Source: Xestospongia muta
Taxonomy: Eukaryota > Porifera > Demospongiae > Haplosclerida > Petrosiidae
Reading direction: 5' to 3'
Length of the DNA: 64,000 bases
Assembly: GCA_963693285.1 (NCBI GenBank)
Contig: OY848920.1
Coordinates: 5,221,135-5,285,134 of the forward strand
Shown here: piece after piece, positions 48,058 to 60,830 of the stretch
Layout: the number at the start of each line of letters is the position of its first letter
How positions within the stretch are numbered: the first letter of the stretch is position 1
Position numbers and translations under genes: made by a program
Notes under the pieces: model-generated
The model's input: the letters and a program-made list of their open reading frames with translations, nothing else
What the model was told of the DNA's origin: nothing
The model's database searches: none

Positions 48058-51000
48058 TATTGTCATCAGATAATCTTCGTAAATCCTTGCTACATTGTTC
48101 TGTTTGATAGCTCTTAAAGCATCTAACAAACTCCTTCTTGTTGCTTTATCAGCTTTCTCTTGAATCCATAACTGATACATACTGGTTAAGCTATGACATT
48201 CAGCTAGATTGACACTGTCCAGTTGTAATTGTGTACCCAATTCATTCCACTTTTCAGTTCTAGCATGTGTAGTTATTTCTTGAATAGGAGGTTGTTGATC
48301 CAAGAGTTGATCCAGTGACATCTTACCTATCAAATATAATAAAATATACTAATATTTTTAAAGAGAGTAATGTTAATAAAACCTTTATAGAAAGTATATA
48401 ATACTACAAAGACAGTACAGGTAGTAGGAACACTATGATACTATCAGATTATTGTATTGTCAATTGTTTCTTTAAACAAAGTACACTCAATTCAATAGCT
48501 ATAGACTTGAAAAAGTCCTTTTAACAAAAGGTGCTCTTCAATATAGTGGCATTTGTATGTAAAAGTTAACATAATGAAAAAATCATCATATAATCTTATA
48601 TGTAATGTATTACATATATCACTACTGTATGCTCTAACATGTAGTTACAAATAATATATAATAACACTTTGTGGTAGTCAGATGATCTAATGCTTTGGTT
48701 ATTAAATTGAGAGGATGTCTTTCACACAAGTTAGAGGAAGATGAGAGATACTGTTTAGTTTTGACATTAAATATAATTATAATTATAAATTAGTAATATA
48801 TGTATTGTTACAGTAAATCAAAACTCACCATTCATGGGATACCAAGGTTGCTGACGAGTTTTATCGATAACATTAGAAGTACAACTTTCACAGCATACGA
48901 GTGTTTTCTTATCTTCCTTTAACTGACAAAAATGTTCTGTAGTTTTATTGGAGCATAAGGTACAGTAGAAATATTCTTTAAGGTTTCCTACCGTAGATAT
49001 ATATCGGAAGTTATGTATCACCTCACCAATTCCTGTATGGACAACTTCACGTATAGTACTACATCTTTTGTAAGGATCTGAATAATATACTGCAATCCAA
49101 TAAATTCCATCAACTAATAGAACATCACCATAATTAGTGTGTAAAGTGATCATATTACGATAACGTGGTGTGGAACGTAGAGGACGTTTGAGTTGAAATT
49201 TCAGGTGATCTTTATGATGTAAAATGTTCACGACTAATGCAGGGAATACACCTCGAGGAAGAGGCTTCATATCCCAAGACAAAATTAGAGGATCTACATG
49301 TTCCTTAAAAGGAGATGGTATAGACTTATACTCAGTGGATGGTCTAGTAGGAAGGACAGTTGGTAGAAAGTATTTTCCTTTATCAGGTAGAGAGGCCATT
49401 ATAAATAAACTTGTCATTAACTTGAGAAAATCTTGTGGTGTAAACTCAGGATAGAATCCTTGTGATAAATGTGAATTGGGTGATGTCAACAAGTCTTCGT
49501 TAAATGTTCCTTCATCTTTTAGTTCTTCATGAGCAGCAGGATTGTATAGAGAGATACCTCCTTCTTCCAAATGATCAACAGCATCAGCAAAAGAGATACT
49601 GATTAAATCAGAGAGCCTCTCGAATAATGGTTGAGGATGAAGAAATGCTATATTAGGTAAGATTTTAGGGAAGTAGAGAAAGATGGTCAGGTCATGGTAG
49701 TACAACAATGCTGCATGAACTTCTCTAGGGTTCATTTCTAAGGTCATGCCAATTTCTAAACACTTAGACACAACTACAATGCTAGATTTCGAAGATTTAT
49801 GAAGCTGATCTAATTCAAGTTGAAACAAAAACCATCGAATAGGGATTTCTGCCTCAATATAATACTGACAGATTTTCTTACGAATCCTAGCAGCCAACTT
49901 TATCTCATAATCATTTCTGGAAGTAGTATTGACAGGAAATATTACTTCATTTCCAGCTTTACGATACATAATTGTGGCTTCCTTAAATTTTTCTAAAACT
50001 GTTGAGAGAATAGTATTTTTGGTTTTGAGAGACTCACCAGACTCCAACATTTTATCCAAGAATGTCCCTAGTACTATGTAGTAGGGTTCTTGAACATGTT
50101 TGATATGGATGTTTGGTAACTCTGGAAAATCTACTGACAACACTGAGCGAAATGATGATTCAATAAGTTGTAAATTTGTGATCTGTTTTTCTACTGGTTC
50201 TCCAATTTGCTTTCCCATAATACTGAAGAAGAACTTGGCTTTGTCGTTAAGCTTTTCATCTAACTTGTGTGTTAGAATATTGACAGAGTGATATCGTAAC
50301 AAAATCGGAGCAATGTCTAAAAAGGGAGCCTGACCACCAGTATCAACACCATATATCCAATGAGATTGATAAAGCTCTTCAGATTTCTGTGCATGTGGTA
50401 AAAGCTTAATAATTTCCTGAGTTACTGTAGGTTTGGAAAAAGAAGAGCTCTGATCAACTGTTTGATGACCAGCTATAGTTGATGATTCAAAATCGTCACT
50501 GTCTGATGTTTCTTCTGCTGAGTGATCGACTGATTCCTCTAATGACTCTTTTGGTTTGTGAGGTCGGACGCTATGTTTAACTCCTTGAGCAATTATTGCT
50601 TTAAGAGACTCGTGGTCTATTTTTCTCCACACAGAATCATCACCTACAGTCGCAGATATGATCCTTGGTTCTTTTGCTGCAACTACTGGAGTACTGCTAT
50701 GGCAATGTGGAGGATCCTCATTATAAAGCAGGTTTAAAAAGGACGACTTGCCAGTTCCAGGTGCACCTGAGACAGAAAACTTGGACCATTTAGCAGTGAC
50801 GTAGCCCTCCTTCATAGCTTTGTCCAGTAACTTCTTGTTAGCACCTAATGTATAAAAGAAATAAAATTTCAAACTTTAATTTAAGTAAATAATGTTAACA
50901 AGAATTACATAATATATTATAATAATTAGACTTCTAAATGTGGTAGCTATAAATTATAGATATTTTAAATTTCTAATTCAATCCTTTAGTAGTAGCTAGA

Positions 51001-54000
51001 ATATAGTCAGTTGCTATTGTCCAGTTTAACAAGTACAAGTACATAACTCTTTGTGTACATGTACAATAGATAATAGAGTAAAGGAAAGGGATAAGATTAG
51101 TGGGTGTGGTTACAATAGGACATAAATTTATATAGCTATCATAAAAATGGATACATGTACAGTTGATTGGAGTCATAATTTCAGTAACAATTACAAACAA
51201 CATGTTTACAGTAGTAAGGTATGTAATGTTTGAACTTTCATTGTTATATATAAAGTTTACAAAAGCTTATACAATAGTGTTCATATTAAGGTGACAAGTG
51301 TACTTGGTTTATATTAATCACTTTTTATTAAACCAGTGGGTGTAATGTTGTGATAATTGTTGTGATAATAAGCCACTAGTAAATTGATTAATAATTTATA
51401 TTAGCACAGTAAAGTTATAAGGTCTTGTGGTTAGGAATCACTGAAACAACTTGAAAACCTTCATGTGTTGTCCTAGATATATTGACAAGTGAGTATGAGA
51501 AGCAAAAACAACTATTTGTTGAGTATATTATCAGTAATGGTCCTGGTAGAGATACACACTAAACTTTCTCTAGTGACAATGGTGAGAATCCATACCAGGA
51601 ATACTTAGTATTAAGGGACATATATGCACTGGCCTCCAAAATGACCCCCTGAATAAACCATCCCAGTACGTAATAAGTATCAAGGGATACTTGGTATTAA
51701 TGGTTACATACACATGTACTGGACTACTATAAGTACCATCCCAGGATGTACAAAGTATCAAGAACATAGTGTTAAGGGATACATATATACACTGGGTTCC
51801 AAAATGAACCCCTAAATGAACTATCTTAGGATAAAATAAGTACTAAAGGATACTCAGTATTAAGTGATACATAGGAATGAACTAGGCTCCTGATACTCAT
51901 CACCCCAGGATGTACTAAGTATCTAGTGATACCACGATTTAGGGATATTATGTACTGGCCTCATGAATAGACCATTCCATGATGTATTAGAGTAGTTAGT
52001 AAATATGAACACTTAGCACTAAGGAATGTGTATATGTCTTGAATTGGGATCATATCAAGATGCACCAGTAATACTTGGTATTGAGGAACATACATGTACT
52101 AAATACAGCCAGTATCAATTTAAGGATATTCAGTGTTGACATTGGACCAGTCTTAGTAGGATTGTTAGTTAATAAAAAGGAAAACATGTGGTAGTACTGG
52201 GCATCACTATTTATTGAAACTAAAGATCAGAACAAGTGAGTGAAAACTGTTTGTTTAAAACAATTATAGGACTGTCTGGTATGGCAAGTAAATTAAGTAA
52301 TATACAACCTCTCACATGAACATTTGTTTCTAATCTAAGACTACTAGTCTTATAGGACCTTTGTTATTACTCACATTGTTTACTATGTAATAGTTAGAGG
52401 CCTACGCGAGGTTATTTAGTTGTTTAGTAACCCGAAAATTCCAAATAATACCCGCACCGCAGACGAGGGCATTATTTAGAATTCGAGGGTTACTGAGCAA
52501 CTAAATAACCGACGTGTAGGGGTCTAGGTGACTTAGTTAAGAGATGCAATAACATCGCGTTACCATAGTATTTTATATAGTAACCTCCGTATAGGTTACT
52601 AATAAATATAAAAACCTGAGGCTGGCCAATCAAATTGCAGTATTTGCTTCTGGTATAAACTAACATAATATAGAACTATCAATTAGTCCTGGGAAGAAGC
52701 TATAATTATAATACTACAGTAAATGTCCAGTGTAACAGTTAACATAATGTATTGACATACTATATAGAAATTAAATTACCTGAATCAGATATTTCAGTGT
52801 CAGGATTAAGATAAGATAGACGTCTCTTAATTTGAAGTCTCCTAATTACAACTACATGAACAAACAAATTATAGATAATATCAATAATAATAATGAATTA
52901 ATTAATAATGACCTAATGTTTGGATATACTAACTACAAGTTAATACAGTTATTAGTTATTTTGTTGTCAAAATTGTATAAATTAATAAACTATAATTAAC
53001 TGAACTGTCAGTTCTTTCACTCAAACCTAACATTACATATTTTGGACCACATGTTCTGTATGTATTACATAACTCTGATGAATCAGTAACTTGTACTATG
53101 CTATGCGTTAATTAACCAATCAGGTTTCTCTATTTTTAGGTCAATAAATAACTTCCACACCTCCCATAGAGGTATATAAGTTCTAATACAATCTTTGTTG
53201 CAACACTTACATCAATATGATGCAAGCCCAAATCTAAGTTGCTACAAGGTCTAAACTACTGTAACTCAATATATGCATAAAGCCAACTAGTTGCACTTAC
53301 AACCACATTGTTGTTACATCCATTTTGCTATAGTAATTGAATAAGTGGATATTGTTTCAAGTGAACTAACCCAGTTAATTTAGTTGAAATAGTATCTATC
53401 TATCACTCATAGTTTCAGTTATTGGACATAAACTATAAAGAGTAATTTTTGACTTCTAGTCAGCTTTATACATATTGAATTGTACCAGTTTTGGCTTTGT
53501 TGGGCCTACATCATATTGATAAGATTCTGGTAACCAAGACAACAGTTGAAATGATAAAATGCTATTTTAAGTGATATATATAGTTACAAGGTGTTCCCTC
53601 CCTTTACTGAACTCTAAACTGGACAGATGACAAAAGAAAAGTCACAAGATGTTATTAAGCATTTAGTGTATCTAGTTTTATATATAATATGATAAATTGT
53701 TAAACAAATTAGTGAACAAGACTATAATTTATAACATTATAATTACAAAACTCATCATAAGATTCTTTAATAGTGATGCTAGTGATGTAAACTAGAAAAG
53801 TTATAATTTGATTGAATCTACTGTATGGTCCTTGTAAAAACTTTAAGAAGTGCTTTCAGTCTAACTTTAACTACAACAGTAACTGTGAGTTAAACAGATA
53901 AGGATTACTATTATGTTGATGTCACACCATCAACAATTCTTTTATACTTTTAGTAATGGCAAGAAAGCATTTGAATACTTTTTCATGTTAAGGAATGATT

Positions 54001-57000
54001 ATCTGGGGATGAGACTAGGAACATTGGTGACACTTAGATTGTTCAATATTAAAGATATTTGTTTTCTTTATAAAATAATCTTGTGGTTATGAAGGATTAA
54101 GCTATTGCACTGACAAAACAGACTCTCCAGTTTACAATGGCTTCCTCATAAGATGACAAAAGATTTGATTTGACAAAACAATTCAACTTATTATCTTCTT
54201 ACTACTATTGATATTAGAACTTAGCTAAAGCTAACAAGTAGATTGACACACATGTATCCAAAGCAGCAGATGCTGAGTATCCAACATAGCAATTGAAATG
54301 AAGCAATCTGATTGGTCAACATGGTCCAAGTCTGTTATACAAATATTTAACTCTCTAATTTTTAAATAACTAATTATGTAGATATTTTTTCTGACTTTAT
54401 CTCTAATAATTCATAATTAAAATTAATTTCCTTAAGTATTCTAACTCTGACACATCCCTCTATACTTGACAAGTGTGTTCACATGTGATATCATAGAGAT
54501 GTACAAGCTCTACATCTACCTCTAACTTTGTCAAAAATAATTATTGTTAAAGAAACATCAAATTTTACCTCTAAACAAATCTAATTTGATGAATTTTTAG
54601 AAACGTTATTGTTATTAATGATGGGTGTGTCTAGAATATTATGGGGACTACTATGATCATCATAAGTCTAGATTCAGGGACATTTACACAGTGTACAGCT
54701 TCTGTACATAATAGTATACCTTATAGCATTTTATTTTCTAGGAGCTAAAATTTAGAGGATTGCTGTAACTGAATTATTTTGGGGAATAAATTTCGAGGTT
54801 ACTGCAATTGTTAAACTCCTCCCTAGCCGGCAAGAGTAGTGCACGTGGGCCTATGCAATGGCTACTTTTAGTGTTGAAGCGATGGTTCATGGCTACCATG
54901 TATACCAGTACATTTGGACTCCTATTGTTGGGGAAGAATGCCATGCAGAAAGGAATACGGAAACACTCAAGACCCCTTCGCTGTGGCTGTGCTTCACAGA
55001 ACTATTACTTATCACATGTGTGGGGGTGTGCCTAAAATTGACCACATAGCTGACCTTGATTATACCATATAATTCGAGGGCACAATTTTCGCGTCTAAGA
55101 CCAAATCCGCGAAAACCTCGAAATTTAAGCTCCTCGAAAATAAAGCGCTATACGGTAGTTATCTATAACATCTTTAACTAAACAGATAAGAATTACTATC
55201 AAGTCAATATGTTGGTTCCATGTGTGTATATGTTATGAGACATATTGTAAGATAGACACATCCTAAAAACACAATAAAGTTCATTCTAAATACCAGTACT
55301 ACATACTACATGTATGTTGTGATGTATAGAAGTAGTTAATAAAAAACTATATCAAAGTCTTTGACAACAGAATGATAACATTTTGTAAATCAAAACATTT
55401 GTACTATACAGTTTATTGACAGTGACAGTATTAATAAAACAACCTCATTACTTAATAATAATAACTTACTAAATTGAAGATATCGACGTATCCTATCAGC
55501 TATCTCCTTGTTGTTAATAACAGAACTCTCCGCAGCAGCAATTACTGTTTCCCAAGTAAAAGAGGATGATTTTGTCTCTTCCCAAATGTTAAGAACTTTC
55601 TTGAGTTTGGTTTTATCATCATCCTTACTTTGTTTTAAATCATCCAAAACATTGCGACGTACTTGTAATGATAATCCAATATCATACCATTTGTCACTGA
55701 TAAAATGCAATGCAATTGATAGATCATCTTTATCAGGAGTCTCCTTTAATATACTGGTAATACCTGAGATAACAACAAAATAATTATTATAACAAACTGT
55801 CATATTATAAATTAATTAATGTCTTAAAAATTATCATTATAAATGTATGTGGTATTGATTAAGTGTTGACAAATGAAAACTTCAATTATCAATAAATGGA
55901 CATGGAATTTAATACAGAAACTTGGAATATAAAATTGGAATTATATTTATACAATTAACTAGGACATCTACATGTACTATTATTCTTCTACTGTTAATAA
56001 CATTTACTGTTTATCATTCAATGACTTCACTCACACTGATCTAACAAATTTACTACTTATAATACAATGGTTTGTGGTTGGGCTTTAAATAGAATATGTG
56101 GTAAAAGTTTTAACTAATACTGGAATTAAGCACTTTAGGTGTGGCTTGTTTAGGTTAATTATAAATTAGTTGTACATGTGTACATGTTAACAAGTAAAGT
56201 AGTAATTTGTGTGTGTACTGTTGACATGTACTAATATTAATATTGTGGGACAAGTAAAGATGACACTATTACTAACATTATCTCATAATTAACAGACAGT
56301 GTAGGAGTAGGTCCCCAGTATTTTTATATCAATATAGCTTGTTAATTACATGGAATTATTAATTACTATTTAAGTCATTGTAATGTGAACATTAAGTGAC
56401 TCCAATAAATGACTGATTTGTAGTAGTTTCTACTTTGATAAGAAAAGTGGATAATTTTGTTAAGGTACATGTATATGTAAATTTTAAGCTCACTTTAAAA
56501 ATTATCTTGTAAGTTTGTCATAATAATATAGAAAGGATATATATTCTTATTACTACATGTATATAGTATTTAAAGTCATTTTGATCATTGTAACTTAAAA
56601 AGCAAAGTATAATACTAACACTCTTTTTCATAGTTAACAGAGATAATGTATCATAGTTTGTGTCATTATAATAACAGAAAAGCATCCATGTTTTACTATT
56701 TTGTATAGTATATAGAGACAATGATATAAACAGTAACTACATCACAGAGACAAAGTAGAGTTCTAAAACTTAGCCTCCTACCCAGACATTCATTCAAGGG
56801 AAGGATGGGTTGTAATCTATCAAGCTAGACCCTCCTCTTTGCTAATACACAAGAAAGGTCTAGTAAAGGTCACAATTGATTAATTTCAACTAAACAATTA
56901 GATTCCACTACTTATATTCTGGCTAGTGTGTGTGGTAGGAAGTAGAATATAAATGTTGTTAACTCTCTATTATTGAAGTGAAGAAAGCTATTTTATTCTT

Positions 57001-60000
57001 GTTTTCAAACTAAGACTGTTTTATGACTCTATAAGTCAGTAACTATGATGTTTTAAAGTATGTAAATCTACATAATATAAATGCATTGTAAGGGAAATTA
57101 GTATGGTCCAGGAGAGGGTGTGGCTTCTGTATTTCCACTTATCATTACTAATAAAAATTCTGCTGTGACCTTTGCTTTATATATCTAACACATCAGTTAA
57201 GAGGAGGCTATAGCTGGATAGACTAGATGAACTGGTAACTACTACTTGTACATGTACCAATTAATTGGAATCAATGATAAAGTCATTCATGAGCTAGACC
57301 TTTAACAATGAAGTAGTCATAATTAAAGTAAAATAATAAATCAATGATATATATTCATTTCCTTTATATTATAGCTGACTATGGAAAGAGTTGGACTCTG
57401 TCTTCTAAAGCAGATAACATCAAGTTTGCTATGTAACATACAATAGAATGGTAAGTCTTAAAATATCAGATGAAATCAGTCACTGTTCATATCATATGAG
57501 TCATCAAATCAAGTGTATAAGTGTACATAAGGTAGATAGACATGTAATACACTGTATTGTAATGAAAAACAAACTAGAAAAAAATTTTCATTTGATTGAA
57601 TCTACTGTATGGTCAATGAAGATGTGTTTTCAGTCTAACTTTAACTACAACAGTAACTATGAGTTAAACAGATAAGGATTACTATCAAGTCAATGTGTTG
57701 ATATGGTATGTTCTATGTGTGTACATGTTACATGTTATGAGATCATCTTATGAGTGAAGGCTGGTTCACATAACAACACAAAGCCTTGCGTCACATTGTG
57801 TCATGTTGTGTAGTGTGTACACACGTCAATTTATGAACACAGTGTGTGCACAACCTACAAATGTGATGTGTCACAACGTGAGGATAGAATCAAGTTTCAA
57901 GCAATGCATTCATCCAATCAAATTTCAATAACCACATGTTTTGAGTTTTGACAGACGAGAAACTTATTGAGACTGTTCGTTGTTTCCCTTGCTTGTGTAA
58001 AGTATCTAGCACAAGCTACAAGGATGCAAGAGCAAGAGAAAACACATGGAAGGAAGTGGCAAGCTAGGTAACTGAATAAACAACAAACAGAAATTATACA
58101 TAGCTGTTGAGTAAATATAGGATACACCTACATTGTTCACTTCAGTCTCCATTTTGTACTAGTAATAGAGTTTATAATGATGAGGATGGAGTTTTGTTCA
58201 CATGTATCCTCTTTTTTATATGAACAGCATTGATGCTACACAATGTGACACCAAGAGTGAAAAGTGACCCATATACAAGTGTAGTTTGTTGAACCCTTCT
58301 TTAGACACATCCAAACACATTACAAGTTCATTCTTAATATAAGTACTACATACTATACGTATGTTAAAACTCATTGACACAATACTGTAATTATTCGAAA
58401 ATTTCGTGCCTCTAATTTGAATAATAACTAATTGTTTGTAAAGTTTCTATAATTTTTCTCTCTAATATTCCTTTGTAAAATTAAAGCTCCACGTATTTAT
58501 AATTTTGTCATCTACCTCCTTATTTGGTAAGGTGTGCAATGGAGAAGATGGTGATTTGAACATTGAAGAAAGCAAAGAGGACAGCATTTTACTGTAATGA
58601 TTATCATTCATTTTAATACCATAATAGTAGATCAGTTTGGAATATTCTCATGACACATGTTCTACTATTCTTCTATTTATTGTGATCACTACTGTGTATC
58701 TATCATGACTATTCATTTCTTCTATTTCTCCTGAAACTTGTCTCCTACCTCAGGACTCCATTCAACTTTGTAAATGTGATAACCTCTGTACCATATTGGA
58801 CAAATTGGCTCCTAGAACTTAGTCTGTTGTCTCTTTATTTTTAATTAGTCTGTCCTTGTTACTGTACATTGTTACTTTGGTACAGTGTATTGACAATGAC
58901 ATTAGGTGTGGTTTATATTTAATTTAATTCAATAAAGTTTACATCTATAAACTGACTTAATTCCATTCAAAAAGGATTGTTAATGACCTTCATTATATAG
59001 AAAGGTCAGAACAAGACATGACTACCTACAAATTGATCACAATTATTCATAACATGTACAAAACATTCCTGTGTTCAAATTATAACTGATACAATCAACA
59101 TCAAACCACTTTGAAGTGAATTGAGACTAATTTGGTTTTTCAATCACATTCAACTGATGTACATTGTGTGTGAACAATGTTGATTATAACTGATTCGAAT
59201 ACACTTTACAGTAGTAGTCTGAACACCACTATTAATAACCTCATTACTTAATAATAATAACTTATTACTCTTACCTGTACTAAGATATTGACGTATTAGA
59301 TCAGCTGTCTCCTTGTCATTAACAATAGAACTCTCAATAGCATTTATGACCGTTTTCCAGTCAACAGAGGATGAATGACTAGTTAGAAGGTTGTCATTGA
59401 CTACACGAAGTTTTCCGAAATCATCCATCTGACTGTATTTTAAATCATCCAAAACATTGCGACGTACTTGTAATGATAATCCAATATCATACCATTTGTC
59501 ACTGATATCAAATAACAGATAGGATAGTTCATATTTTGTAGGAGTCTCCTTTAATATACTAGTAATATCTGAGATAACAAAAAAATAATAATTATAACAA
59601 ACTATCATATTATAAATTAATTAATGTCTTAAAAATTATCATTTTAAATATATGTGGTATTGATTAAGTGTTGACAAATTAAAACTTCAATTATCAATAA
59701 ATGGACATGGAATTTAATACAGAAACTTGGAATATAAAATTGGAATTATATTTATACAATTAACTAGGACATCTACATGTACTACTATTCTTCTACTGTT
59801 AATAACATTTACTGTTTATCATTCAATGACTTCACTCACACTGATCTAACAAATTTACTACTTATAATACAATGGTTTGTGGTTGGGCTTTAAATAGAAT
59901 ATGCAGTATGTCAAACAAATACTATACTCTGTCCAAGTTGAGAAGAGCTCCTCATTAAAAAAAGGTGTTTTATGCATGGAATGTAAGGTGAGGTATTTCC

Positions 60001-60830
60001 TCACTTATTATATGCATTTAGCACTGAAGTACATTTTAATGTTACTCATTATTTGGTCACGTGGATGTCATGTGAACACACTATGTTTTCAATCATGTTT
60101 GTTAAGATGGCAAAGCAAAGAGACAGATGTCACAAACAAAGGAGGTTGTTACAAATGTCTATGACTATTTTGAGAAAACTCAACACGTGTAAAAAGACTC
60201 AAGGATCTCATAAACGAACATCTGATGCCACAGGAGTTTCACATAACAGTATCAAGAGGATATGAAAAGAGAAAGTTCTAGGCATTCTCAGTCTTCCTTC
60301 TTTGTAAAAAGGTTTTTTTAGAACCACGATAGCTTTATAGCTGCCTTAAATGGTAAAAGACAATACCTGATTACCGTTTTAATAATAATAATTGTTATAA
60401 TAGAACATCTGTTCATATAATTATAACTGTAATTTTGAATTGCCATGTGACACATGGCTGACTTCTCAAGGTGAAAAGTGTTATTCCTTAAATCCTCGAA
60501 GGTGCATAATTTACAATATGACAAAGGTATCCCATTGAAAATGTATGAAGTTTTATAGTTTGCTACTTTCTCATAGCACTAGAGAGCCACATTTTATATA
60601 TAAAAGCACATTTACAAGCTTAATCCATTGGTGCAAGTCCCATGTAGATAGCATGTAAAACGTCAAAGTTATTTACATGTCTGGGTGGCCCAACTCAACT
60701 CAGACAGAGTATAAATAAAGTAGACATTGAACACATTAGGGTGGGGCTAATTATTAACTAGTAATACATGGACGGTTATCTTTGTTACTGTCTACAATTA
60801 TAATGATCATTTACCTGCTGCCATTTTCAT
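48058..60830 (-). CDS. DD-DD-Roc-COR-DD protein (ROCO-like GTPase with death domains)
   Basis: Exons: 60815-60830 (MKMAA), 59275-59568 (DD1), 55470-55763 (DD2), 52780-52851 (linker), 48829-50844 (Roc-COR), 48058-48326 (DD3); each of the first five ends in phase 1. DD1 and DD2 share ISDKWYDIGLSLQVRRNVLD. The large exon has Walker A GAPGTGKSS (about residue 252), a Ser/Asp-rich insert, YGVDTGGQ (about 393, the Roc switch II motif), then COR-type sequence (EVIFPVN, AARIRKKICQYYIEAEIPIR, ILPNIAFLHPQPLF) and a Cys-rich tail (YFYCTLCSN). DD3 contains TEKWNELGTQLQLDS and NNVARIYEDYL. At least 987 aa; the 3' end was not found. No kinase or LRR. A GTP-regulated death-fold scaffold in the cytoplasm is inferred. 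The long introns hold transposons. The joining of DD1 and DD2 to the GTPase exon rests on phase and strand only. Confidence 0.65.
51530..52290. repeat. Dispersed repeat with internal degenerate tandem units, copy 2
   Basis: Partner of 22490-23250, in the same orientation. It contains 'accatcccaggatgtacaaag', 'atgcactggcctcc' and the tail 'atcactatttattgaaactaaag'. It lies in an intron of the Roc-COR gene. Confidence 0.7.
52395..52526. mobile_element. Foldback MITE, about 132 bp
   Basis: The left arm 'tagaggcctacgcgaggtta'+'tttagtt' pairs with the right arm 'aactaaa'+'taaccgacgtgtaggggtcta' and the pairing continues through 'gtaaccc' almost to the centre. It is noticeably richer in CpG than its surroundings. 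No coding capacity. Confidence 0.7.
53785..53910. repeat. Duplicated DD-flanking intron sequence, split copy
   Basis: It matches about 910-1040 and 57560-57690 ('cagtctaactttaactacaa', 'gagttaaacagataaggatt'). The match resumes at 55180-55340 ('aacagataagaattactatc'), so about 1.27 kb including the HIRAN TIR element was inserted into this copy. Confidence 0.65.
54717..55157. mobile_element. Second TIR element carrying a HIRAN-domain fragment
   Basis: Inverted ends: left TACCTTATAGCATTTTATTT and right (reverse complement) TACCGTATAGCGCTTTATTT, continuing through '(t/c)TCTAGGAGCT'-like sequence for over 35 bases. Inside, the plus frame from 54858 encodes MATFSVEAMVHGYHVYQYIW, then TPIVGEECHAERN and, after a shift, QDPFAVAV. 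This is HIRAN-like (GYHVY..iW.P..GE......N..DpFAV). The TIRs differ from those at 32927-33331, so two element families carry the same domain. Confidence 0.6.
55764..56100. repeat. DD-exon 5' intron flank, duplicated at 59569-59905
   Basis: From the acceptor of the DD exon outward, about 337 bases are nearly identical to 59569-59905, including 'ttgattaagtgttgacaaat' and 'ggttgggctttaaatagaat'. The duplication unit therefore covers exon plus both flanks. Confidence 0.8.
56657..59274. repeat. Segmental-duplication copy, partner of 1-2055
   Basis: The right-hand copy of the DD-flanking block. Relative to the copy at 1-2055 it has an insertion at about 57757-58305 and lacks the 85-820 stretch. 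It forms the intron between DD1 and DD2 of the Roc-COR gene. Short ORFs inside have no support. Confidence 0.75.
57757..58305. mobile_element. Insertion of about 550 bp in the duplicated block
   Basis: Comparison with 1086-1092 shows that this segment is extra. It begins 'cttatgagtgaaggctggtt', is rich in 'cacattgtgtca'/'acacaatgtgaca' inverted motifs near both ends, and ends 'gttgaacccttctt'. Terminal repeats are weak, so the class (MITE of unknown family) is uncertain. Confidence 0.45.
59569..59905. repeat. DD-exon 5' intron flank, partner of 55764-56100
   Basis: Nearly identical over its full length. Identity stops abruptly at 'tttaaatagaatatg'. Confidence 0.8.
60090..60300 (+). pseudogene. 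Decayed transposase N-terminal fragment
   Basis: In one frame 60121-60180 reads TKEVVTNVYDYFEKTQH, and in another 60207-60260 reads HKRTSDATGVSHNSIKRI, a helix-turn-helix of the type found near the start of several eukaryotic DDE transposases. The two are joined by a frameshift and a stop. No catalytic domain is near. Confidence 0.4.
60301..60814. other. Intron 1 remainder of the Roc-COR gene
   Basis: No further coding sequence. It ends at the donor of the 16-base first exon (60815-60830). Confidence 0.35.

Noticed and set aside
49224..49454. Plus-strand ORF repeated at 34787-35017
   Set aside because: It is the antisense shadow of the conserved COR-region sequence; its conservation follows from the coding strand.
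54808..55035. ORF overlapping the HIRAN frame in the second TIR element
   Set aside because: A different frame of the same decayed element; only the 54858 frame matches the HIRAN pattern.
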